Source: Marvania coccoides (lineage: Eukaryota; Chlorophyta; Trebouxiophyceae; Chlorellales; Chlorellaceae). From it: a DNA stretch of 64,000 nucleotides. Of this stretch, positions 9,922 to 19,571 are shown piece by piece. Location of the stretch: NCBI GenBank assembly GCA_963854735.1, contig OY978102.1:1116001-1180000 (forward strand), in the 5' to 3' direction. The notes beneath the pieces were generated by a model. The model saw nothing but the letters and a program-made list of their open reading frames with translations, was not told the DNA's origin and did no database searches. How positions within the stretch are numbered: position 1 is the first letter of the stretch; each line of letters starts with the position of its first letter. Both the position numbers and the translations under genes were made by a program.

Positions 9922-12709
9922 TTATTTCCGTTCTGCTTTTTCAAGTCCCAGCAGCGTATCCATCATGTCGTTTCCCAGCACGTTGTAAGGGTCTAGCCTG
10001 GCCCTCGCTGCTGCAAAAGCTGCCACTGGGTACCGCTCTGCCAGGCGCTTCTGCGCCGCCTGCAGCTCCCTCTCGCCCTCCGGCACCTCGATCTTGGCCC
10101 AGTGCTCCACTGCGTTGTACTGCGGCATCAACTCTTCCTCCACTAGACGAGCGTACCTGCGTTCAAGTTGAAAAATTAATCAAGTTCAGCGCTGTCGATG
10201 TAGATTTCAATAAATGCATCTCGCTATTAATATAACACATTTCTCTCACAGAGATTCTGCGAATCTCTGTGAGCTTTATGCGAGCATTAAAAACAAATTA
10301 ACTAAAAAAACGAAAAGAGTCGAAAAGACTGCAACTACTATAGGGCGTCCTCCCCCTGGTGTCTCTTTAATTTTTAATTTTGTTGAAAAATAAGATTGAG
10401 ACTTAATATCCTCGGTGCTTGGTGGGCATATGAAAAAAAGACTGTTAACCATGTCATTCAACTCACTTTCGGAACGCTGCTGTCACCGTCGCCCGCTCCT
10501 CTAGGGTGGTTCCTAGGTACATGATAATGCCCACCCACGAGTGAATCGACCCTGGTTCGCCGTGGGAGGGGCTCATGCGGGAGGCGCTGCCTGCAGTCCA
10601 CCGCTGCTCAATGGGGGCGGGGGCAGGCACCTTGTGGCGCTTAATCAACTCCAATAGATCCTGAATATAAACGAATGCGCACAAAAAGTTTGAAATCAAA
10701 GAAAGCATTCTATGTAACGTAACAAAAATACAATAACGCCATATGAACTAACGCCGGAACAAGAAGTAGCGTTTAATTACCAAGAAAGAAAGTCCGTTTA
10801 ACGGGCTAATTTATATGCATGATTATATAATAGTATGAAGCTGTTAATACAGTCTATCACTAGAACCCTTCGCTATTAAACTGACCTGCATGTATCGTAG
10901 ATCAGCGTCTGACGGCGATTCTACCGTCCCGGTGGGGAACGCCACTTCGAGCACCCACTGCTGACCCCCACACTCAAATCCCAGGATCTCATCGCTCCAC
11001 CCCACTCTCACTCCACCTATAAAAGCCCCAACAAGGCAATATTTAGCAAAAGCAATATATTCTCAACCACAAACCCGAATAGACGCTTAAAAAGAGCAAG
11101 GAGGCAGTAAATTGAGTCGAATTCACAACTCACTGCTAGCTCGCCACACCTCTGCTTCTGCTGCATTCACTTTCGCCACCCAGGAGGGGTCCATCGGCGC
11201 CACTGTCAGCAGCAAGTCCCGCAGCTGGGGGGCAGAGAGGGACTCAGCGGGTACGTCGCTGGGCAGCGCAACTTTCCGCTGCGCTGCAAGCTCCAGCATG
11301 GGCTTTGTCGCCGCTGCCTTGGCTGCTGAGGCTGCTGCTTCGGCCTCCGCCTAAGAAAAAAGTGAAAAAGCAGGAGCAACATGCTAAGGATTTATAAATA
11401 TAACTAAGGGCTAGATTGGTATTAATTAATTCATTTAATTCCAATTTGTTTAATCCCGAAAAACTAGGGCATAAGCATCCCATGCAAATGCTTTTCTCCT
11501 TCTTCCAGTCGATCGCCATAAAGTTGAAAAACAAATCTCGCCTTCCGGATTGCTTCCTCGTCTGCCAGCGGGTTGCACTGCACAACCACCACCGCGTCTG
11601 TGTAGGGCAGCCACATGTACCGCAGGTGCTTATTGCCTCTCAACCACCCGTCATGCTGTGCCCGAACCTCAGCAGGGCTGGCCACAAACGTCCTTTCCAC
11701 CAGCTTGTGCGCCGGCACGCACTGCAGCGTCACCTCCGCAGCCACTCCCAGGCAGCCCAGCCCCACGCGCGCCAAAGAAAACAGTTCTGGGTCAGTTGAG
11801 AAAGAAAGGTCAACTGTGCCTGCTGCCGGGGTCACAAGCTTCAGCCCTACAACCGAGTCATCAACGGGAGGGATTCGCGCCCCCGTGCCGTGCCCAGAAA
11901 CCTGCATGTTATTGAAGAGCGTTTTTATTATTATTATAAAGCATACATATTTGAGGCATTTTTGAAATTGGAAATTCGACTGCGAAAGCGCCAATTCAAA
12001 ACGCGGTTTTGGTCTAAATCAGCACCTGAGTGAGACCGCCCACGGTCTGCTCCCGAATGCTGGCGTAGTTGAGCAGCGTGAGGCCGTGCGGACGCAGCGC
12101 GTCGGCAACAGCCTGCACCCTCGCTCCCGCTTGGACCCTCACCCGCCCCTTTCCTGCGTCAATCTCCAAGATGCGGTCCATTAGCGCCAAGCTCACCATG
12201 CCCCGCCCCTCAAAAGAGAGCCCGTTGGGCGATAAACCAGACCCGATGCACCGCAGCTTCTTCTTGGCGGCATGGGCTTCTGCAACGACCGCTTCCAGCT
12301 CTTCCAGCGATTCGGGCTGGTAGAACCGCGACACTTCGCACTCGTGGGTGCCCGACCAGTTGACCAAGTGGTGCACGTCACCCTCAGAGGAAGAAAGACC
12401 GTCGGAAGAACCTAGCGAGGCTTGGGCTTCTTTTTCTGCGTCTTTCTTCTTAGAGAAGACCTGGTAGTAGCCGGCACCCGCTGCGGCGGCGAGTACGGAG
12501 GCGGTGAGCGCATTTCTGCGGCGCAGGGCTGCTGCTTCCTCAGGCGTTGGCGGCGTGAAAACCCGGGGCGGGGAAGCGAAGGGGGCGTAGCCGTGGGGGT
12601 TAGGAGGGGGCCCCGCGCTGCGGGGACGGGGCTGGGATGACAAGAACCGACGGGTGGCCAGCCAGGAGCGGCGCAGCTGCCGCGCGAGGTGGTCCCTGGA
12701 GGACATCAA
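9922..12709 (-). CDS. GLDH: L-galactono-1,4-lactone dehydrogenase, last step of plant ascorbate synthesis
   Basis: This mitochondrial inner-membrane flavoenzyme oxidises L-galactono-1,4-lactone to ascorbate and passes electrons to cytochrome c; in plants it also helps assemble complex I. Six exons: 12026-12709, about 11533-11901, 11134-11350, 10886-11016, 10467-10660 and 9922-10156. The N-terminus has a presequence rich in R, S and P followed by a hydrophobic stretch (ASVLAAAAGAGYY). The FAD domain shows IGSGLSPNG-like GSGLSPNGLSF, ASIREQTVGG and GHGTGARIPP. The C-terminal part has VGWSDEILGFECGGQQWV, PAPAPIEQRWTA and HWAKIEVP, all close to land-plant GLDH. The total of about 609 residues matches the plant enzyme. 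The 3' end of exon 2 is the one uncertain splice: no strong GT is present and 11533 is chosen by phase. Confidence 0.95.
10245..10273. repeat. Perfect 13-bp inverted repeat in GLDH intron 5
   Basis: The arms CTCACAGAGATTC (10245-10257) and GAATCTCTGTGAG (10261-10273) are exact reverse complements around a 3-base TGC loop. It lies in the intron between the last two GLDH exons. It could form a stable RNA or DNA hairpin or be the footprint of a small inverted-repeat element. Confidence 0.85.
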
Positions 12710-12916
12710 AAACTTGAAATTGCGGTTGTGATTACTGGCGATGGCTAGCTGGTGGGGGCACGGCCCATATGGTATATTGGGCTGAATGTGTTAAAAAGAA
12801 ATGCACTTTGACGATGCAAACAAGTGGTTCGAAGCGAACAACAACAAAAAAAGTGGTCAATTGAATCGCATTTTTGTATTCTTATTTTTATTTACTAGTA
12901 GTATATCCAAAACATT
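12710..12916. promoter_or_regulatory. Short bidirectional promoter between GLDH and OTU1
   Basis: Only 207 bases separate the two divergent start codons, so both genes must share this AT-rich interval (it includes both 5' UTRs). No clear core promoter element is seen. Confidence 0.5.
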
Positions 12917-14494
12917 ATGTTATTACGCATGCGAGGACCATCAGGGCAGGCGACACTAAGTGAGGCCTTTGCAATATTCGTAACTCCTCGATCAACAGAA
13001 TAAAGCGATTCTAAACAAGCCCGTTTCCTTCGCGCTCACAGGTGTCGACGATGGAGTTTTGGTTTCTGACTTCATGGCAATGGTTTGCGAGAAGCTCGGC
13101 ATGCCAGCAAAATCTCGACTGGAGATCTTAGCGGGGTTTCCGCCGAAGCCTCTCGCTCAGCCCTCAGACGCCTCTGCCACCGTGGCGTCGCTGGGAATCC
13201 AAGCTGGAGACAGCCTCACCGTGCGCCAGCTTGCTGGAAGCGCAGCTCCTGCTCCTCTTTCAAGCGCACCGCCACCGCCTGCTGCTGCTCCTCCCGCCGC
13301 TGCTGCCACATTTGAAGCCCCACCAGCTGCTGTGGCTTCGCAAGGCTTCAGCGTGGAAGGCATGGTGAGTGTTTCCCCTCATTTACCCCTCAAATACATT
13401 GCTCAATTCTTACTGCAAAATAAATTGAGCCCCAAAGAATGTCTCGATGATTTATTTCTTTAAATTTTAATTGTAATATCGCAGTCGGAGGATGAGCAGC
13501 TGGCCAGGGCCATCGCCGCCTCTCTCGGCGAAGAAGCGCCCCCCCCTCCTCCTCCTCCTCCAGTAGCTTTCCCTCCCTCAGCAGCCGCAGCCCCAGCAGT
13601 CGCCGTCGCCGGCAGCGGCAGCGGCAACGCCCTCTTCGAGCCCATCCCTGGCGGCGGCGCGGTGGCGCGCCGCGTGGTGGCAGACGACAACAGCTGCCTC
13701 TTCAGCGCGGTAGGCTACGTTGCCAAGGGATCCCGCTCTGCGGGCGGGAGCCTTCGATCGGTTGTAGCTGAAGCAGTGCTGGCCGACCCCTTTGAGTGGA
13801 ACGAGGCGGTGCTGGGGAAGGAGCCGGAGGCGTACGCGGTGTGGATTCAGGATAAGCGCCGGTGGGGCGGTGCGATTGAGCTGAGCATCTTATCGAAAAA
13901 GCTGGGCATAGAAATTGCAGCGTTTGACATTCAGACGCAGCGGGTGGACGTGTACGGGCAGGGGGAGGGGTACACGGAGCGCGTGCTGCTGGTGTACGAC
14001 GGTGAGAGAGAGGCTGACTCTAGCGTTTTTTTTTGAAGACGTTTTTTTTGGGAGGGGTATCAACTTGAACCTTTCGGTTAAAAAATGAATGCCGCGTGGC
14101 TGATTGGCGATTTTTCCTCCATTTTTCATTCTCTATTCCCCCTTTTCTGAAGAATGGCAGTTCACTCTTCCTTCTTGCTGCTCACTCCGTTTCCCCCGTC
14201 CTTTCTTTCTTATTTTCCGCCGCAGGTTTGCACTACGACGCGTTGGCTGTGGCGGAGCGCGTCGAAGCCGGCGAATTCCGCGACAAGGTTTCAATTCCTC
14301 CATCAGGCGCCCGCACAGATGCAGTCATGGCGGCAGCCGGGCGTCTGGTGGCCCGCCTTCACACCTCCCGCGCTTTTACCAACACCTCGACGTTTACTCT
14401 GCGCTGCGGGACTTGCAAACAGGGATTGACGGGCGAGAAAGAGGCTTTGGCGCATGCACAAGCGACTGGGCACACCAATTTCACAGAGTATTAG
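12917..14494 (+). CDS. OTU1: OTU1/YOD1-type deubiquitinase (UBX-like, UIM, OTU, C2H2 finger)
   Basis: Four exons (12917-12959, 13042-13364, 13485-14001, 14226-14494) give 383 residues. The first exon is only 43 bases but is needed to complete the N-terminal ubiquitin-like (UBX-like) fold: MLLRMRGPSGQATLS followed by VDDGVLV. Next come a proline- and alanine-rich linker, a ubiquitin-interacting motif (EDEQLARAIAASL) and a second linker. The OTU domain has the catalytic block DDNSCLF, the conserved WGGAIELSILS and the histidine in DGLHYDAL. The C-terminal zinc finger is C-x2-C (RCGTCKQG) with two histidines (AHAQATGH). In yeast and animals this protein works with Cdc48/p97 in ER-associated degradation. 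All catalytic residues are present. It is divergent from GLDH. Confidence 0.95.
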
Positions 14495-14875
14495 CGTTGA
14501 GTGGAAACAACGTTCCAAGAAAAAATGGGGATCAATCAATCAAACAAACATGCGTGATTAAATAGGGACAGTAACGGCTGTTTATAATGAATACAAGAAA
14601 AGAATCAATATGGTTAGAAGAAGATGGCAGAAGAAAGAATCAACGGGAAAAAAGGGGGAAAATTGCAACGCTCCGTAATTGAGGAGAGAAAGAAAAAAAA
14701 TGGCGGCTCAAAGTTTGTCAGTCTGGGAGTGAAAGGAAACGGAATGACAGGATAAAAAAAGTGCTTCCTTTCTCCTTCAAGGAAGTTCCGCCCAGCTGCT
14801 GTGCTGAGTTCTTTTGGCCAAAGTTTGAAAGGAAAAAATCGAGGTTTTGTGTTTCTAGCGGTACCTCACCGAGTC
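14495..14875. other. Convergent 3' intergenic region
   Basis: Tail-to-tail gap between OTU1 and the chalcone-isomerase-like gene; purine-rich on the plus strand, no gene seen. Confidence 0.5.
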
Positions 14876-15931
14876 CTAGGCCAAAATCATGCGCGCCAGC
14901 CCCGCGCCAAACTCCTTTTTAGCCCCTGGAGACACCGCATCCTTCCCCACATAGATATCCATTAGCGACCTTGCCAGCCGTTCGTTCCGCACTCTGCTGA
15001 GCTCCTGGCCGTCCGCTTTGGTAACCAGATTGCCGTCCTTGAAGGTAAATGTAATTCGGAGACCTTTTCTGAAGCTGACGGCGTCAAACTGGCACTTGAA
15101 CGCCTGAAAACAGGAAAGAGGAAAAAACAAGGAAGAAGTAAGAATAATCAACAGTTCATTTGTATTTCTCTCAATACTGTCCTAATAGCAGTGTTTGTAT
15201 CATACATATAATCTTTTTTTTTACCTCCAAGGCGGCGTCTTCTTTCGCTTTAGTCATAGGCGGGGCCAGCCTCTCATTGAGAGCGTCCAGAAACGCCTTG
15301 CGCTTGGCCATCTTGGAGGTGATCTCAATGACGATGGATTTCTCCACGTTGTCTGCGCTCATCAGGTCTGCATGTGCAAGTCAACATGAAATTAAAATTA
15401 TTGAAAATTTTACAGAGGTACAAAAGGCCGTGCATAGGAGGCAAAAATTCAGTGAAAAACTATGGGATACTGATAGAAATAAACGAGATGCATTGTGAAA
15501 TAGTAGAAAGCCTTGCCTTCAAAGAGCTGCTGGTCCTTGGCGACCTGCTCCGGCGCCTTGCTCGCAAATTTGCTGCCAAAGCTGCTGCTGCTGCTGACAG
15601 CCGCCTCGTCCACATACAGCGCCAGCGCGTAAATGTCCAGATTCTTGATGCCAGCGATGCGCTTGGTGCGCGCGCCTGTGCCTGCCAGCCGAGGGCAATC
15701 GCTCTGGCCATCAAAATAGCAGAATTCACCGCTGAACTCCACCCCCGTGCGCTTTTCTTTGACGCTGAGCGGAGCTGCTGCTGCGGTGGCACGCTCCGCC
15801 GTGGATGCAGCGACCAGGCCGACACTAGCGAAGACTGTGGCGGCAGGGAGACAGCGTCCTGCCGCCGACAGGCTATGCCCTGCTCTGGCAGCCAGCGAGG
15901 AGGCATCGCCGCGAACCGTGAATTTAAACAT
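14876..15931 (-). CDS. Chalcone-isomerase-fold protein (FAP/CHIL-like), probably organellar
   Basis: Three exons (15517-15931, 15225-15367, 14876-15103) give 261 residues. About 50 N-terminal residues look like a plastid or mitochondrial transit sequence (RCLPAATVFASVGLVAAS). The CHI fold starts at KEKRTGVEFSGEF and continues with KRIAGIKNLDIYALALYVDE, typical of fatty-acid-binding CHI relatives. Later parts are VEKSIVIEITSKM with FLDALNERL, then FRKGLRITFTF and a C-terminal block ending FGAGLARMILA. True chalcone isomerases keep specific Tyr, Asn and Thr/Ser active-site residues that I cannot place here, so FAP-type lipid binding is more likely than flavonoid chemistry. Intron 1 uses a GC donor (GCAAGG ending at 15516). 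Confidence 0.85.
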
Positions 15932-16575
15932 TGGGCTATGGCGTTTGTTATCGTTAGAATGGGTTGTCTTGGGCTGATTTTGGCTGCAGCTGCGCAGATT
16001 TTGAGAAAAGTGATCGATCGAGTTGACGCAAGAATGCGCTGTGGGCTAAAGGGAAGGCGGTCCTCGCCAAGATCTTGATCCGCAATATGGAATGAAGCGA
16101 ATTTAGTGCGACGCTGATGCCAGTAGCCCCACAATAGCCTCGGCCCGAATTATAAAATTCGAATTTTTGGGAACTGTTTTTTAGTACGATGACGGAGGAG
16201 AAGCTGAAGCGAAGCCCCGTTGCATTAATGCCTTTTAAACCGACGTTTAAATAATACACAAGCATGATGATAATAAATCTCACAGAAACATGCACACGCA
16301 TGTTGGCGTGCTGACTGCTTTCTGAGAGGGGAAAAGAAGAGGAAGGGCAACGACAAACAAACATTCACATACATTACAAAACCCAGGTTGTTTTTGTTTT
16401 TGTGGCAGATTTGGTTCAAACATGACATTAGCAGTAGTAGTAGTAGTAGTAATCTTTTTTCTTCTATAGAGATCTCCGTGTCATCACTCCCGTCTCCTCA
16501 GCCAAGGCCATACATGAAGCAATAAAACGCAATTTTGCAAATGCATTCTATTACTCACTCAAAAAGGACACTTCC
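15932..16575. other. Intergenic region with (AGT)n microsatellite
   Basis: Upstream region of the CHI-like gene and downstream of the DnaJ-ferredoxin gene. It holds a run of about six AGT units at 16433-16450. Open frames here are compositionally random on both strands. Confidence 0.5.
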
Positions 16576-17991
16576 TCACCGCTCCCACACGCGTTTGCCC
16601 ACAGCTGCAGGCACTAGAGCCCGATCGGCAGGCACCCGTCCCCCGTTGTCCCCCCTGGTCCCCCCATACGACCCCATATCGCGCATGTTGGCCCTGCGCC
16701 GCCTTCCCAAACGCTGATAACCCGAGTATTCATCTTCAGATGCGCTCCCCTCCACCGTTTCTTGCATAGAAGCAAACGCTTTTGCCGTCGCGTCAGCGAG
16801 CCCAAACTTGTCGGCAATCGAGCTAAACCACCCCTGCTGGGAGCGCACCAGCTCCACTGCCGCCGCCGCGCGCGCCTCCGCCGCTGCTTTCGAGTAGCGC
16901 GCCGCCCGCTCCCTCTCTTTTCGCCTCTCCTCCCGCTGCTTTAAAAAACGCTGCGTGGCATCCCAAACGTCGGCCACGGCCCCGCCTTGGCCTGCCATCA
17001 TGACGCCTACGTTGACCTTGGGCACTTTTTCCCTGGTGACGTACTCCAGCGCCGCCAAGTCCATTTTTTCTACCCAGTGAATGCACGAGACGGGGCAGGC
17101 GTCCATTGCCGCCTGAATGTCGTCCTCTTTGTCCACCCACTGCACAATTACAGCAAAAATTAGAGGCATTTGAAGGCGGGGTTACATTAATATGCGGCAT
17201 TTGGACCAAAATAATGCAAAAAATAACCAGAGAAAATCACCCAATTTTGAAGGGATTTCTTTATAATGAAAATGGAGTGGTAGCTATCTCGCTGGTTCTT
17301 ACCTGGGCGAAAACGCGAGAGCGACCGTAGGCGTCTTCGATGCGGAAGGTGGCGGGCGCCACCCACACGCACTGCTTGCAGCCGATGCATGAAAGCTCGT
17401 CCACAAACACAGCGCGCGTTTCATCGGCGTTTGAATTTTTGCCCATTTTGGTGTTGGCCATCCACTTTGAGAGTGGCTCGCCGGTGAAGCCGTCCTCCTC
17501 GTCCACCAGCGCCTCGTCTAGGGACCTGTGAGTGTGTTAGAAAGGAAGGAAAATGAGAGGACAACAGAGGAGAATGTGCAGATTTTTGCTCCAAACATGA
17601 ACAAATTCACGGGAAAATCCCTTTACCTGTTGTACTCGCGGCGCTGATCAGGGTCGGAGAGCACGGTGTAGGCTTCGTTCAGCAGGATGCACATGTTGTG
17701 CCCCTTCTCATCGCCGCTGATATCTGGGTGGCACACCTTGGCCATCGTGCGCCAGGCGGTTTTAATCTCAGCGTCGGTGGCAGCGTCATCAACGCCCAGC
17801 ACCTGGTAGTAGTCGATGATGCCACCGCTAAGGACAAAGTCATCGCCAGAGGCCAGTGGGATTTCGCGGGCGGCGGCTTTGAGGGGAGCGGCAATGGAGC
17901 GGTGAGGGCGGGTGTGAAAAAAGGAGGACGAAGGTAAAGGACGGGTAGTCACTCCGCGTGCAAGGGTGCTGTAGGAGGTTGAGCACTGCAT
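16576..17991 (-). CDS. Chloroplast DnaJ-ferredoxin fusion protein (DJC76/77/82 type)
   Basis: Three exons (17627-17991, 17303-17525, 16576-17139) give 383 residues. The first ATG in frame (17991) opens a transit-peptide-like region (MQCSTSYSTLARGVTTRPLP). A J-domain follows: DYYQVLGVDDAATDAEIKTA, then the HPD motif in KVCHPDISGDE and LNEAYTVLSDPDQRREY. Next comes a ferredoxin-like cluster: CIGCKQCVWVAP and then CPVSC, the cysteines expected for an Fe-S cluster. The C-terminal third is a charged helical region (KQREERRKERERAA) and a basic tail. Plants have the same J-plus-ferredoxin order in chloroplast stroma DNAJC proteins linked to photosynthetic acclimation. HPD and the cysteines are intact, so it should stimulate Hsp70 and bind a cluster. 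Confidence 0.93.
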
Positions 17992-18073
17992 GGCGAGGCC
18001 TCTGTTGGGTGCTTTGGTTTCGCTATTCAATGATTTTCTGTTCTTTGGGGGAAAAGTATCAAAATATTTTTAT

Positions 18074-18200
18074 CCGAGCGCTCTCAGCGCTCGGTTGGAG
18101 CACGAAAAAATGAACAAATACAAAATTAAGGGTTTGGAGAGCACGTGGGAATCGCACGCCCACTGATTTGCCTATAGCAAATCGCGCGCGAATTCGCGTG
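18074..18200. repeat. Cluster of three hairpins/palindromes upstream of the DnaJ-ferredoxin gene
   Basis: CCGAGCGCT (18074-18082) and AGCGCTCGG (18086-18094) form a perfect 9-bp stem with a 3-base loop. GATTTG and CAAATC (18165-18183) form a 6-bp stem with a 7-base loop, reminiscent of a tRNA anticodon arm. CGCGAATTCGCG (18187-18198) is a 12-base palindrome, followed at 18200-18207 by GTTCGAAC-like sequence. A complete tRNA cloverleaf cannot be built on either strand. Confidence 0.6.
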
Positions 18201-18479
18201 TTCGAACAGAAAAAAAAATATATTATATAAATAAAAAAAATCTGGGCTTCTCATGAGGCTCATGCAGGAGTCAAAAATATTTAAAAAAATTTTGCATCAC
18301 AGGTAACAATGTTGCGGTGCCAAGAACACGAAAGCACTCGATTTTTATGTCGTTCAAATAAATCAAGTAATTTCTCGTGCCCCCTCTGCATTATTGTATA
18401 CGCTGCCTGGCACGCACAGCTCTTTTCACAATGCCCTACAACAAGCCAATAATACGTTAATTACTCATAGAGATTGACG

Positions 18480-19322
18480 GATCCGAATTGATCGCAGATT
18501 TCACCAAGGGATATGGGCTGAGACTCCCACTATTCGAGGACCTCGCGACATCTGCGTTCAGCCCGAGCGCAGCAGCTGGTTTACCTGGGACCAGCACAGC
18601 AGGAAACAACAGCGACAATTCCCACAGCAGGCAGGCGCTGAACTGAAGAAGAACGCTGCGGCTGGTAGAAGGGAATGCTGCCTATGACCGCTTGCCCCGG
18701 GTATTCAGTTCGTGGTACATGCGCTGTGCCCCGCGTGTCTACCCCGCTGGAAATCCCTTAAAGTTATATTGGATGGAGTCCGCCGATTCCAGTGAAGAGT
18801 TTCAATATGTTATCCTGTAGGGAAAAAGGTCGCCCCCCGCTATATATCTCTCCCTAACATAGCATGCTGGTACTCGAAGGTTGGGCTGTTTCTGGAGATG
18901 AAGCACCCGCCGCCAGAGTACGCTCCAGAGGAGCGTACGGTATTTGCTGCGTGTGTTGTACAGGGCCGAGCCAGACAAATCGGTGGAGAAAAAGCAGGAG
19001 CGTGGGTTTTCCACTGAGACAGAGTTGTGCGGCAGCACCGACGAGTTCATGGGGGTTGTAGAAGCGGCAAAGTTTCGCAATGAACAAATGCCATTTGTAT
19101 TGATCTGCTGAAGCTGGATTTTTTTTAAAGAGTAGAAGCCATGCTGACTGTAAAGTTAAGGACGAGTAGAAGCGTAACAAAGCCGGTTTGAATTCTCTGG
19201 GCACCAAAACATAGCTCAGAAGGGAATTTTATAACTGGCGAGGTGTAAAACCTGAAACCTGAAACCTGTGGTTTTTCAAGCTTGAAATTCTGGCAACAGA
19301 AAAAAAAAAAAAAAAAAAAAAA
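18480..19322 (+). pseudogene. Degenerate coding relic ending in a 23-base A run (possible retrocopy)
   Basis: Between 18480 and 19110 the plus strand keeps protein-like stretches in different frames: EIDGSELIADFTKGYG with LRLPLFEDLATSAF near 18470, HPPPEYAPEERTVFAACVVQ near 18905, and CGSTDEFMGVVEAAKF with RNEQMPFVLI near 19030, split by stops and frameshifts. No single frame or plausible splice joins them. A pure A run (19300-19322) ends the block, after a short tandem repeat of CCTGAAA (about 19251-19270). This looks like a decayed processed copy or retroelement-borne fragment. I do not recognise the parent protein. Confidence 0.4.
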
Positions 19323-19571
19323 GGGAATGAGTTGAGGGGCAGTAAATCGCCCCTGTAGTAATAGCCAATTCATTCCCCCCGATTGGCATTGAATTAGAAA
19401 GAAATGTGTCAAGATTGGTCAAATACGCCTCCCTGCGGGGTGCGATTTCATCATATTCTGCAACTTTTCTTGCTTCGAATAATAATAAAACGCGTATTGT
19501 TGCGCCTGTTCAAGTTCAAATACATTTTTGGTGGCTGGTTCGCAATAATTGTGTTTTCACCAGCACCCACC

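Noticed and set aside
15374..16078. 234-codon plus-strand frame overlapping the CHI-like first exon
   Set aside because: Antisense shadow; the minus strand carries the conserved CHI fold.
18130..18207. tRNA gene suggested by a 7-base loop hairpin and TTCGAA
   Set aside because: Neither strand gives acceptor, D and T stems that pair, and only three of five T-stem pairs form. A permuted tRNA arrangement was also considered and does not fit.
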